DNA of 64,000 nucleotides from Drechslerella dactyloides. Taxonomy: Eukaryota; Ascomycota; Orbiliomycetes; Orbiliales; Orbiliaceae. Shown in pieces: positions 37,411 through 50,312 of this stretch. The DNA lies in contig JAGTWJ010000002.1 of NCBI GenBank assembly GCA_020064725.1, positions 3,844,001 to 3,908,000 on the forward strand, read 5' to 3'. The position numbers and the translations under genes were made by a program. The notes below the pieces were generated by a model. That model did not search any database. It had not been told where the DNA came from and worked only from the letters and a program-made list of their open reading frames with translations. Position 1 is the first letter of the stretch; the number at the start of each line of letters is the position of its first letter.

Positions 37411-40400
37411 GGCCCGGCGATGGGAGACCGCCTGCCTGCAGAAACGATCGCGGCGTGAGAGAGGGGTCGGACAGAGGGATGGAGGGGCGTATGCGATGCG
37501 TGGCCAGCCTATGATATCGATTGGACCGCGGGGTGTAATGGGACCTGTGGTCGCAAAGTTGCGCTAGTTAGCCACAAGGCAATGCGCACCCGGCGATTAG
37601 GATACAGGTACGTACCATCAATGAGCGACCGCGACCATGTATACAGGAAGGCTGAATATGCAAGGATGTTTCGCGATGGCCTTTCGATGCGACGCCGCGC
37701 CGTGCAAAAGATTTTTTTTCATTCTGGGAGGTAGCACGGAGTTCGGGTAGATTGCCCGATCGGGAAACGTCGAAAAAGTTGCGGCGCGCTGCTTCGCTCC
37801 ACCAAGCAGCTCCGAGGACGCGGCCGCATCTCTCCGATACCATCCAGACGGATATTGTATCGTATGTCTCAACTGCCTAGTGAGAGTAATCACGAAATCC
37901 TCAAAGCCGTTATAGGGCACATTTGCCGAAATGTTACCCTTTGCTTCCCGATCCAATTACGTAACTTAACAGTCAACTCCATTCTAGGAATTTCATCGTG
38001 TGCAGCCTTTGGAGCTGGCTGTCGATATTGCCGCTATTACGTTTCCGTTCGGCATCATCCGCTCCGCTCTGACCCTCCATCGAAACCGCTTATACGAACG
38101 CCCGGATAATCGAGGTATCACTATAGTCAGGTGAAAACTCAATATAGCTGGTATATCATCGTATCTTGCATAGCCAACCAACCGACCAACCGACCAACCG
38201 ACCAACCATAGTTAATCGAAATGATATTACTGCTAATAAAACCAGGGCTGAGGATTTGTGCGTAATAACACTGATGTGACTACCAGCAGCACGGGCTCCA
38301 CCTCTCGTATTTTGCTGTATGCACTCGATATCCAGCTCCCATGTCGACTGAGGCATTGTTGTTGTTCTTTGGTACCCGACAGGGCAAAGCTCTTGAGCTG
38401 CGTCAACAGGCCTGTCTGTCGTTCTCGCTAACATGTTAACAGAGCTGGGGTGTTACATGTGTGCATGCATTAATCTCTCCTCGATCCTGGGCGTTGGCTA
38501 TATGTGGATGTCCGGAGATGAGCGTGGTCGACACGGTACCAGCTGCTCGGAGCAAAGGGGCGCGAATTAGTGCAGCTCGTTGGAGAGAGCTCATGCACGC
38601 CGCTGATACGATATCGATCCGGGGTGGTGCTGCTGCTGATCAGATGAAAGGTATGCGCTAGCTGATTCCAGCTTGAGACGGCTTGGGAGTGTATGTAATA
38701 TCAAATCCGAAGAGCTCATGGCGGCCTTACTTCGGCCGGAGAATACTTATGAATACGATAGGTATGGACCTTCATGTCTAGTATCGACGTCTCGGCCGGG
38801 TAGGGAAGGCATCCAAGTCAAGTGGAGACACTGAAAAGTCGGGTCGATAAGTCTCGCGTCAATGTCGTACGCGGAGGAGTGGGTTGGCCCCAGTCGTGAG
38901 AAAGCCTGTCGTTCGTCAGGAACAGGTCTCTAGCATAGCTATAGCTAGCGGGGTCTCTTACCGGACACGATCGATGGATCGAATCGCGAGACGTGACTCC
39001 GATATTATTATAGGTATTGAATAACGCCGATATCTGGGTATATTCCGACGATTGTGTGACAATAGATGCCATCGGATGCTCTCCCAGGAAGAATGCAAGT
39101 CATCAATCGCCATGTTTTATGGCAGAATGGAAAATTAGGTGGATGTATGCGAACAAAGCCTTGTTCGCGTGCTCGAGAGATGCCACACCTCGCATGCTGG
39201 CCTGCTATTTTGCCGTCAGATATGGTGGTGAAGTAGCTCGGGTTCGCAGAGCTATGCCCTATTCTGCAGCCTGCTCGAAGGCTAAATAGCTTAACTTGTT
39301 ACCCGGCTCCATATTTACCGCCAACTAACGTCTGTCAGGACGTTAAGCACTGCAATCCTAATTTTCTAAGGCGCTGAAGACCCAAGCACCCCCCACTTTT
39401 CCACGTCCTAGCCTGCAAATGAACACAGATGCTGTTAGCTATTGTTCCGACGTTGTAAGCCCACCAAGGAAAGATTTAAACCCGGGGTGCTCGACACGAG
39501 GGTCATCTCGTCAAGCTGTCTCACTGTTGTCAAAAGAATCAAACATACGAAGACGCAACCAAGAACAGAAAAATCTTCCAGAAACATTCCGCGATCGAAG
39601 GCCGGCCTTTGCCACCGAGCAGCACAGTTGGGCCAATATCAGCTTAGGTTGCTTCACAATCTGCATGCATGGGCTTCTGCATGCATGTCTCACGCCCGCC
39701 GAAAACAAGAACGGCTTCCAGAAGCCCACCGTGGAACATTGAGGGCAGCACAAACGGTAGTGTCGGGGACACAAACGGGCTTCATGTGGTTAGCAGGTTG
39801 GTTTAGCGCAGCACCAGATGAACGAACGAACGCTCGAGCGCCGAGACTACCCTTGCAGGGAAGATAGCTCGGCGCACACCACTACGCTCACGACAGAGCA
39901 GCGGCGGGTACCTGGGATCCCAGAACCTCAACTCACAATGTGGAGCCGTGCTTTGGTCTTGTTTTTGCGCAACCAGCAAGACGCACTATCTCGATCGAGG
40001 GGTGTCGGTGGGGCCAGTAGCTCCCTTGCGGCCAATGCAAAGTGGGCTATGGACCAGGGTCAAGGCTGGACGAGAAGGATCGCTGGGAGCACACAGTCTC
40101 GGAGCATGGCGTACATACTTGGTATTGCATGGCAGTACGGAGTACGGAGTTCCTGTTTCCTTTGGCCCAGACGTCACATTAGAGTCCACATGACAATGAT
40201 TCTTTTTTTTCTCTTTCTTTCTGTCTCCCAGGCAGATACGAAACGGCGGCGGGAGGCCGCCCAGGTTGTAACATGAATAGAAATGCAAGTACCTTAATAC
40301 AAGCCCATCCGTCCATTCATCCACCCGGGATCCATGCATATCTGCACACATATGCCAACTGGTCTGTAAGTATCATATCATATGTATCTGTGGTGAATGC

Positions 40401-40875
40401 AATTACCGGCCTGTCCGGCTCTGGTGGTCATGATTAACAATACATTCACACATCCTTCCTCTTGCGCGTCCCCAAGATATCCAGATGCAGAAGAGGCCCC
40501 ATACCATACCGGTTTATAGAAGCTCGACCCATGCCTGAGTTTTCCTTTGATCAACAGTCCCTTCGAATCGTTCGCAATCGGCTAGGAAAATAGAATCGGA
40601 ATCGATCCTGTTCGAGTCTGTCACCGTGCACAGCACGCCTGATTACTCTAGCCGCCTTGGGTTTTAATAAGCACCACATACGTGGGGGCTCCTGGCTGGA
40701 TCAAAGGCCTGTCGGTCTGGTGCCGGGTCCAGAGGAAACGAAACGTTAGCTTCGACTCGGTTCAGTATATAAGTAATATTTAATAAACTCTCCTGCCGCC
40801 ACAAGCTCAGCTTCGATCAGGAACCCACCAGCGTTCACCATCGACATCTCGACGCACATCGCGCATCGTGAGATC
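37411..40875. other. Shared upstream region of PET127 and the PH-like gene
   Basis: A 3.5-kb divergent intergenic region with no supported gene. It holds CCAACCGA repeats (38174-38207) and TGCATGCA at 38462, 39662 and 39678. The TATATAAG near 40767 is a plausible TATA element for the gene starting at 40876. Confidence 0.5.
38174..38207. repeat. CCAACCGA short tandem repeat
   Basis: CCAACCAACC is followed by GACCAACC units, about four copies of an 8-bp unit. A short satellite with no unique spacers. Confidence 0.9.
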
Positions 40876-42277
40876 ATGGAAGGCATACTCTCCGTTCCAC
40901 CGGAGAGGAACCTGCTGAGTCGTGGAAACTGGAAGGTAAGTCAGTATCATATCTGCTTTTGACCCGTATTATCAATAATATCAACTGACAGCCTTGTTAA
41001 TTGGGTCTGGTGGTTTAGAACCGATATGTGGTCCTCGGCTCTCGAAGGCCGGCATACGGCGGCAACACATCCGCGTCGAGGAAGCTGTCCCTACCAGACG
41101 AAGATTTGGGCACTATCGAGGACGTCTTTGGCAATCATACCGAAGATGACTTTGCGTCGAGGTTTACGTCTGGTAATGTGAGGCTGAGTATATACAGGCA
41201 AAAGGTGAGTCGTGGCGTTGTCGAAACCTTTTGAGTTCACGATCATGGCTGACTTGGGTCAATTTATTGTTCTGCAACAGCTCGATCCCGAACCGCTAGC
41301 TTCCTACTCGTACGTACTCTCTAGATCTCTCCATCTCTACCTCTGGCTGAGCACCTACACCATGGAATATGGCAATTGTCGACTAACGCATATTATATCT
41401 GCATAGTATGGATTGCGTGACCTCTTGCTACGTCGGCGATATTGCCCATCGGAAGGCATTCTCATCGATGAGCAAAACTACATACAACCCGCTCTGTCCA
41501 ACTCTCGTAATCAACATCCAGCTCGAGCCCAGCTTCTCGTCAGGTCGGCGACGAGGCATGGAAAGCCCTACCGCTAGTTCCTCTCACTTGGGTGACCCCG
41601 ATGAGGGCAAACTGACGCTCTTCTTCCGATCCGGGCCTAAGGACACCCCGCCGCTGACAATATGGTGCCGCGAAATCCAAACATACATCCGCACAGTCGG
41701 GCAGTCTCGACGGTCCTCAGCCGTGACCTTTGGCGGCGACAAGGCGACCTCGCGACAATCGCGCATACCAACGGCATATGACTTGAAGATTGCGGAAGAC
41801 GAATGGGAGGAAGAGCGCTCGAGTGTTCACAACCGACCAACAGCCGCGACGACGACACGGTCGAGCGAAGAGTCCTCTGCAGAATCGAGCTCCCGGAGCT
41901 CCGGACCAGCTGCTGCACCGCGCCCAATATCGACGCTAATGATGCACGAATACCGTCGACACCAATCGAGCTCCAATCAATCGCCCGTTGATCCGCATGA
42001 CATGTCTCCGTCGGTTGGTTCGGATTACATGGCGAATGCGAGCATGTCCGGCTCGCCTCGACGGGAAACTATTCTCGACCGCGCCTTCAGCATGAACTAT
42101 ATTCCCTCATCACCTACGGTCACCTCGCACTCTCTCGCTACGTCGCCATTGAACTCTGTTGCACGGTTTGAGGCTGTCGCTGCAGACCCCAACAATACCC
42201 AGGACCTCAGATCCTACCACGATCTTGACATCGACCCAAGTGTTATGCCCGCTTCCTTCTTTCAGCAATATCCATAA
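40876..42277 (+). CDS. PH-like domain protein with Ser-rich C-terminus
   Basis: Four exons fit in phase: 40876-40935, 41019-41204, 41281-41309 and 41407-42277, giving 381 residues. Donors are GTAAGT, GTGAGT and GTACGT; acceptors are TTTAG, AACAG and CATAG. The 29-nt third exon is needed to keep frame and yields LDPEPLASYS. The N-terminus GILSVPPERNLLSRGNWKNRYVVLG is a typical first pair of PH strands. A long insert follows, then strand-like segments (VTSCYVGDIAHRK, LTLFFRSGPKDTPPLTIW) and a final helix with the conserved Trp (IWCREIQTYIRTV, about 180-195). The rest is disordered and Ser-rich. PH folds usually bind phosphoinositides or partner proteins at membranes. I know no named orthologue, so the function is left open. 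A TATATAAG box lies about 105 bp upstream of the start. Confidence 0.8.
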
Positions 42278-45200
42278 TGACAAGTGCTTCTTTGCTACAC
42301 ACATCAAAGCTACTAATTACGCTAATTCTTGTGTATATATCATTGAACTTCTCTTTTCCTGTCTGCATACGCCTCTACATACGGTGAACGAGAGGATGAT
42401 AACAACTTACGACTCACATCACGATTCTCATTTGTCAGACACACGGACACACCATTCCTTCCTATCCCTCACCCTCCAACGACTTTCCTATGTACGGGAT
42501 ATCATGGGCATCAGCATCGGGACCTACGGCATCATTATTATAATTATCATCATTCCTTAGATCTTAAACCGGCTTTGCTTTTATTTGGTTCAGCGCCTGA
42601 GTTCCGGGAATACAGGGCAGGAGTATATGATTGGCACATCGGCTACTTTCTTTCCTTCTTTTCCTTTCTAATTTTTTCTCTCTCTCCAATTAATACGGTA
42701 ACAAGTGAATAGTAATATCATGCCATCTTAGAGAATTTCGAGCCGGAAAGCACTGTAACCTTGGTAATTGGTAAACAACTTGATACCCGGTCAGTGTTTG
42801 ACCCGAACTTAAGATACCAAAGCCCCGCACGGACTGGAGCCGCATGCATGCTCACCACCCACTGCATTTCTATCCCCGCAAGAAGCCACAGCCGTCTTGT
42901 CCCGCTGCAATTAAAAAGGATCAACCTAATCACGCCGGACTACCGATACGATGAGATGCGAGGTGAGTTACATGTTAATTGCTGCGACCACGGCGCCGCC
43001 AGATGCTTGTAGAAAGTGATCCGGATACGTACATGCATGCATCGGTTCATGGCAAATACTATATACAATAAGCAGCATATGCAAGCAACAGCAGTTGGCC
43101 GCCTGTCGAGGACCGTGCGCATGGGTATTCGGCAAGATCGCGAGGGTCCTAAGACATTCCAATACCATTCATTGGATATAGGCAATTGAGATAACTGTTG
43201 AATACGATTGCCGTGTAGCGGGTTACGTCTGCCTCAGAAGAGCCATCGAAGCTTTCACCCGTGCAGCCGCAGATCTGGCCATATCAATGGAAACCGACAA
43301 AAGTGCGCTGTGTACAGTTGACAAATATCACCAGGTTAGGAAAGTTTAATGTAAAGAGGTCACCACTCGTACACCTGCTGTCACTGGTGATATCAATACG
43401 TAAAAGTGCCACGGAGCTCTGTTTGCTATTCGATAAGCTCAAAGTTTGCCCATTGAAGTCGGTGGGGATCCTGTCGCGCTGTGTAACCTGAGATTCTATT
43501 GACTCTTTCCATTCATAGAATTGACTTTACGGAGCAAGCTCATCTCATGGAGGCAAATACTAAGCTAACTGGCTCGCGCACCAGTTGCATATCGCAAATG
43601 TCCGAAAATAACAAGATACCGCAATGCCCCTCGTATGCTATTGAACATGAACTGGAACTCGCCAGATTCAGAGTTGGCGGTACTGGCAGACTTAATCAAT
43701 CGCAAATAAAGTGTTGTCCATACAAAAATGCCACACACCATACCCCGGCACAAATGGATTTTCCGGCCCACAACTCCAACCTAGCCTGCCGAAACTGCTG
43801 CGCTGTCGACCGACATGGCTAAATTATAAATTGAGAAAAGGGGGATTATTGCAGACGTGCATAAATGCATATGTATGTACCGGCAGGTCCGCCGCACGGG
43901 ACCAGCTGACCATCGCTTGCAAATTTTGAAACTTCAAGATATAATAGCCGTGGGGATTGTTCGGCGTTGTAGGACGTCCGGACCTCTTAGTTTCCGCATG
44001 TTTCTCTTGATGTTGATTGAAATTGCTACTGGCTATTGCTATAGCTAACTGTATGTTGTATCGATATCTGCATGAAGGACTAGAAAAAAAATCTATATTG
44101 AAGCAAAAATATCTTCAGCCAGAATTAGAATCACGAGTTCTCCAGCCACGGACGAAGCTAACAATCCGCTCGAATCGAAATATGGGCTTTAGGACTTGGC
44201 CGGTTTGCGCTTCTTGAATGTGGGCTAGTTGGTATATGATGCCATACTCTCCCATCACCAACCGGCCCTCCTCGACCTCCCTGCGGATATACATGACCCA
44301 CCCCGGCCCGGCTGGGAACAGCAGCCAGGAACCAAAAAACAAATTAGCCATTATATCGCACATGTGTAAAACTTTAGAGGAATAACACGTAAAGCTAGCC
44401 AACTTAACGTTACCAGCCAGCTCCAGACATATATGCATATATAAAATATATAACCCGCTTATAACGAACATATATACCTAGCCCAACATCATGGTCAGTC
44501 ATTGCAAGGTACCGAAACAAGACATGTTGTATATAGCCTGCGCATGCATGCTCCCCGCCACAACCCGGGGAAAGATATATATGAAAACCGGAAGTCGATT
44601 CCTACGGGCCTTAAGGTCTTCCGATAACCATGTATGCGGCAGCTGTTATCGAGGCCAAGCTGTTACTTCTACCAATTCTACCAATCGAACGCGGATGTGC
44701 ATGCATGACAAGTTAACTCTGCGATAGGCAGCATGTATGCATGCACTGCCTATCTTGATCCCAAATATACCGGCACCAAGCTTATCGTACAAGTCTATCC
44801 TATCTTCTATTGACACAAAAATATTCCTAGATGCATGTATGCAAGACGCCCGGGTCATGCAACAAAAGCGGATCCACAGACTAACTGGACTGATCCAACG
44901 GTCTTGAGGTCAGCAGTATGCCTCTACCCATGCTCTCTCTCTTCTCAGTCGGCCGGAGGGCGGTCGACCATAACCGCAAGCCATTGCCATCCTCCTAGGC
45001 CTCCTTCACCATCAGCGGACAGACACCGAAGCGGGTACAGACGTTCGACCCATCAATCCCCGTCGACCAGCCCCGCATATGCACGCCTGCTCGCAATCCA
45101 TACCCCCATTGCCAGCACATCTCGCGTGCAAGCGTGACCAGCTGCTCAAGCTCGCAATCTCGACCGGAAAAAGCGAGCGAGCGAGCACCAGGCCAGTCCA

Positions 45201-45305
45201 AAAGTCGTCTAACCTCCCGGCATCCCCTACCGATCCCCTCGCTTCCCAACTCTCCCATGCCTCTCCGCATCATACCCTCGTTCACCTTCTGCCCTCCTAC
45301 CACAC
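42278..45305. other. Intergenic region between the convergent PH-like and ECM16 genes
   Basis: No gene is supported. The first 400 bases are probably 3' UTR of the PH-like gene. TGCATGCA occurs at 43034, 44698 and 44738, and ATGCATGC near 42843 and 44545. Confidence 0.5.
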
Positions 45306-48300
45306 CTATGACCAATCCGTCGTCCAGACAGAACTGCCCGCAGCCTTCTTCTGCGTCACTCGGCGAGGAGGTAGCGTCCACCCTTGCTCTGCCCTACCCA
45401 CTGCGGCTCCAAACCGAGGCACGACCCAGCACTCACGTGTGATACCTCCTGTTTCACCATCGGTCTTGACAATCGGCGTAGGTCTGTCTAGCGGCTTGGA
45501 GAACGTCAGGAGCGGACTCCCCTTCGCCAGATTGGCCAGCTGGCGCCCCGTGAGTGCAGTCAGCGGTCGTATCCGGACCTTGCCGCTTGTAGTCGCCCGG
45601 TGCATCTCGCTGTAGACGATGAATTCGGGGAACAGGCCGCGGTTCTGGTGATGCTGTAGCTCGACGAGAACCGATGACGGATGCACGAAGACGGCCACCT
45701 CGTTCAGATTTTCTAGCTTCGCATCCAGCCGCGCTATCGACGAGGCGAAGAGAGTGAAGTATGGGATGTCTGAGATCTTCTTGAAATTGGGCTTGATGGG
45801 CGATTCCGGGAGGAGATCGCCGCGGATGGCAATCTGGTCCACGAACCCCGTGGAGATTATCTGCTGTAGAGCTTTGATCTAGAGCTCGTCCGCGTTCTGT
45901 TAGCTTCCTGCTAGAGCTCCAATATTGCGAAACTGTTACGTATCACGAAAGCTCGTAGTCTATACTGCTTATGATATAGACCAGTAGGGATGAGAAAACC
46001 GACGAAAGAGGATGGTACGAACCTGCAGATCTTTCGGAGGCTGCAGCTTGACCTCAAACTGACCAATTGCATCTGCGAACTGCGATCGCACAATGTTGGT
46101 CAGCTGCTGTCGAAGCTTGCGAACCTCCTGCATGGCCTTCGCACGGACAAAGTTGTCTCTGCAAAAGTCGGCCTGTCGCGTTTCGAACTCATACGCGCAC
46201 ACAACCGTCAGCAATCTCAGGGCATCGCTGGTAGGGTCCATCATGGCGAATTTGCGCTGGGCAGCATTATACGCTTTGCGCTGTGCTGCCCTGCGATCTT
46301 GTGCAATCTTCTCAGCGAAGTCGGGTGCAGGTAGATCTTGGTCGCCGCCGCTATCTTCGTTGTCGTTCTCATTATCTGCGAGGCTGAACTCCAGCTGGCT
46401 CTCAGGCACGAACAACTCTCCAACAGACAAGGCTGCCACAACTGCGATAACGTAAGGCATGCAATTGAATTGTTGGCCCACGGCTAGGATTCTACCGAAT
46501 CTGGGGGCAACAGGGAAGTAGTTCATAGTAACACCGAGATCCGTTATTTTGCCTCCCGCGTCAAGTGCCCCGAGGTATCCCAGCAACTGTGTAAAGGCTT
46601 TGTCAGCATGCATGCATGTACAGCTTACGTTTTATGCAGAACTTGAGCAAATTATCAACTAACGTACCTTCTCCGCTTTCCTGATCTCGTCCCGGTTAGG
46701 CGGTGTGGGGAACGGGAAGTTAACGACGGTGTCCAGACCCATAGCTTTCATCTGGAGTACGACGCCTTCAATCGGCATACGAAGGATCTCGGGCTTCGCA
46801 AATTGGTCAAAGTCTCGCTCAAACACGGCTGACGAGTACAATCTGTAGCACTGTCCGGGTCCTGTGCGCCCCGCTCGACCAGACCTCTGGGCAGCGCTAG
46901 CTTTGCTGATCCATTCAACGTCGAAGCTCTGAACCCCTGTTGTAACATCGTAGTTTCGGTTTTTGACCCGCCCACTGTCCACCACGTAGCTGATACCAGG
47001 AATAGTCAAACTGGTTTCTGCAACGTTAGTGGCCAGTACGCAGAGTCTTTGGTTGGGTTTGAGAGGCGCCCAGATCTTCATTTGCTCGGATGTAGGAAGG
47101 AGCGAATAGAGAGGAAGGACTATGAGGTCGTCTGTATTGTCTTCAGCCGTAGAGTAGTCGTCCTCTAGATCGGAGTCTTCATCCATCTCGTCATCATCTT
47201 CTACCTCATCCAAGTTGAATTTATCTTGGCCTCCAAACTCGACCTCCTCCGTTTCGGTAGCTGCGTCTTTCGCGAGAATCTGGACAGAAGCGCCGCCAGC
47301 TTCGGCGTCTTTAGTTGGTCGCCCATTGTCTAACGGAAACGTTCGACGAAGACGTTGCATCAGAGTATGTATATCCTGTTTGCCAGTGAGGAAAACCAGG
47401 ATCCCGCCTTTAGGCAGTCTCCGATGGATTTTACAAACTTTTTTATAGGCTTCGTCAAGGTAGTCATGCCGGGTCCGAAGGGAGAATCGATTCGTTACTT
47501 TATGCTGCCGAGCCTCGGACAGGACCATTGGGGGAGCCACAGGGAAAAGTCTTTGATTCTCCGTGAAGTCATTGACTCTCAGGGTAGCAGACATGATGAT
47601 GAGTTTGAGAGGCTTGGTTGTCTTATCCTCATTTGCCATTTCGAGCCGGAGCTTAACGATACGACTGAGGGCCCCGATCAATATATCCGTATTGATGCTT
47701 CGCTCGTGCGCCTCGTCGATTATTATTGCAGAATACTTTCGTAGAGCAAAGTCCTCCGCCATTTCCCTCAGTAGGACACCGTCCGTCATAAACTTGATCG
47801 CTGTCTTCTCGTGTGCAGTTCCTTCGAACCGAATCTACGGGATGGACTTTAGCTTGACAGTTCGTATTCATCGAAATCGAAGATAGCGAATTCGTAGGCA
47901 TACCTGATAGGAGACTCTATCTGAGTGCTCACCCAGTTCCTCAGCTACTCTTTTCGCCATTGTTACAGCAGCAACCCGCCGTGGCTGGGTAACTCCAATC
48001 ATTCCGGGCGTTTCGCCATTCGGGTCACCGTACCCAGCTTCGAACAGAAACTGAGGTATCTGAGTAGTCTTCCCGCTGCCAGTTTCGCCACACAGGATAG
48101 TAACCGAGTTATTGTGGACCGTCTCCATGATCCTTTGCTCGTCGCCTACTATTGGGAGTTCCGACCTCTGCGCTTGGATGTCTTCCCTCCGGTTAACGGC
48201 TACAGCTCGAGCTTTCCTGCCATCTTTCGATTCTGACAAAAGGGCACCGAGCGGCGTCTTTGCCAGCTTGAGCTGATCTACAACTTTTTTCGGAGCTGAA

Positions 48301-49448
48301 AGTCGTGGTTCTTCGTGAAGTGAGTTGTTATCGAGCGGTTTCAGCGATGCCGCTGAGGGAAATGATGATATGACTTCTCCAGGGACAGCACCCAAACTCG
48401 TGGATTGTCGATCCGAAGCGTCAAAAATCTTGGTCCGTTCCGCATTCGCCCATGCTTTGAATGCAGATGCCCTTTCTGACTTTCCGGCTGTTTTGCGCCA
48501 GTTGGACGTTGTCTCGGTATCATCCTCCTGTTCGTCGCCGTCGCTGTCTTCATCGTCTTCTCCATCCCCACCGCTGCTCTCCTCAGACGAGCTTTCGTCT
48601 TCTTCGGAGCTGTGTTCGTTATCCGACGTCGACATGCCCTGCTGTTCATCTTCCTCTCCCTCCGAACTGAATCCCTCCCAGGCGCCACCTTCCTCTAGTA
48701 CTTCCTCACTAACATCCGTGTGACCATTTAGAGTAGGTTCGTCGTTCGTAGCGGTATTCCTGTGTCTGCGTTTTATCTTCTTGAGAATCGGTAGCCCGAA
48801 CTCATCCATTTCCAGCGGCCGTTTGAGTCCGCTCCCAACGTCTGTAACCGTAGCAAGTGTCGAAAGTTCTGCCGGAGGCACAGTCGGAGTCGACTCTGGC
48901 ACAATTCCATCCCGTCGCGGTGGTATCGACTCAGGGAGTTCGGATGGTACCTCCCGCTCCTCGTATATTATTGCTGCATTTTCCTCGAGGTTGATTCCGG
49001 CCTTCTGTTCCTTGATGGCCCGTTTCAATTGGTCGCGTGCGGTCTCATGCTTGACGCCGAGCTGCGTAGTCTTGACCAGGAGACTGGTGTCGCCTTGTAC
49101 ATCCTTGAGTTTCTCGATCAGACGGACCCGTTCCTCTTTCTTGAGTTTGTTATCCTGCACTCAGAGCCTTCGTTAGCATAACATATGACCAGGGTCGAAG
49201 TAATGGTGTCGTACAATATATTTATCCAATCGCTTCGCCTTCTTACTTGTGATCTTGGACGTTTGCGCAGCTCGTAGCTCGGCTTTTAGCTGCTCTTTCC
49301 GAAGTGCCTTCGCTTCCTTTTCCTCCACCGTCTGGGGGACTATGATCGCGGCATTCGGGTTCTGGGACGAGATGTCGATGGTGGTAGGTAGTTCTTTCGA
49401 CCGCGATTTGTTCCGCTGTTTCCGGTCGCGCGGGACGAATTTGCCCAT
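45306..49448 (-). CDS. ECM16: DEAH-box RNA helicase Dhr1/Ecm16 (DHX37 orthologue)
   Basis: Five exons, all in phase 0: 49448-49215, 49154-47904, 47834-46668, 46586-46023 and 45878-45306, giving 1262 residues, the usual family length. In yeast, Dhr1 unwinds U3 snoRNA from 18S pre-rRNA during 40S assembly in the nucleolus; human DHX37 does the same. The N-terminus has the conserved RLDKYI/DNKLKKEE junction, reconstructed exactly by removing intron 1. A long acidic, disordered region (about 240-300) precedes the helicase core. The core has Walker A GETGSGKTT (434-442), DEAH (535-538), SAT (577-579) and QRSGRAGRTG (811-820), with an acidic insert near 700-735 between the RecA domains. Winged-helix, ratchet and OB-fold regions follow, ending CWVVPRFG...GWTLPPRRV. 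The donor of intron 4 (GTTCGT) is weak, but the joined PKDLQ/IKALQQIISTGFVDQ is strongly family-like. Intron 3 contains a TGCATGCA octamer at 46609. Confidence 0.93.
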
Positions 49449-50312
49449 CGCGAATCGCCTGGATGACCTCTACACCAGGCCGGGTCTGGGATAGGCTGGT
49501 GAGACGGCACGAATTCGTGGTGGTGAGTAGGTTGAAGACCTGATTGAGCGTTTGCGCGAAAGAACAAAAATTTGTGGTCGCATCTCGCTTGGGAAGCTTG
49601 CGCCCTCGCTTGCCTGGCGGATGCGGCGCGCAGCGACAAAGGCCGCACAAAAGCAGCTCCGGCGGCACGTTCGTCCAGCATGGCAAATTGGCTCGCCCGG
49701 TGCAAGAAGCCGTGCTTATGGCGGGGTAAATTGCATGTCCGATGACGCCGATGGTGGTGATGACAGGCTGCCGGCTGTGGCTGCCTCCCAGCCTGCAGCA
49801 CGATTAGGATTGGAGTCGTGGGCCGGCCAGAGTTAGGCTGCCAGCGTGGGCTCGAGCCTGTTCTCCTACTCCTAATCAGCTGACGATGCACGTAGGAAGG
49901 TCCAGTCGAGCGACTCCATCTCCAGCTCCCCGCTCCTCATCCCCATCCTCAGCCCTCGTCCGAAACCTATAACTCCGTCCACTTGCCAGCAGCACCCGGC
50001 TAGACGCCCGTTCAATTAGGATCGATTGATTGGCTGGCGTAGGAGCTGGCCTGGTCAAACGACCCAAAAAACTTAAGCTTAAACACCATCCTGCAACCCC
50101 AAGTCGGCCCCGATCTCGAGTCCTCCAACAGCTTACTATCAGCCATCTCCAACCCTTCAAGCATCTCAGCCGCCGGCAGAAGCTTACCCAAGCATCAAAC
50201 TCTTCTCAGTTGCTAGCACTGTCGGTTTTCCGCCTGCAAGGACGCTCGACGTCGCTCCAAAGGATCGAACCCCTTCTTCTCTCCTCCGCGCCTCACCGCC
50301 TCTACCGCCACA
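49449..50312. promoter_or_regulatory. Divergent promoter of ECM16 and calcineurin B
   Basis: 864 bp separate the two start codons. No ORF here is credible. The plus-strand leader of calcineurin B (about 50090-50312) is C/T-rich and ends ACCGCCACA before ATG, a good fungal start context. Confidence 0.6.

Noticed and set aside
38174..38207. Possible CRISPR-like array
   Set aside because: It is a simple 8-bp tandem repeat without spacers, in a eukaryotic genome.
45079..45615. 178-codon plus-strand ORF
   Set aside because: It is antisense to the 3' exon of ECM16, which has a clear conserved protein.
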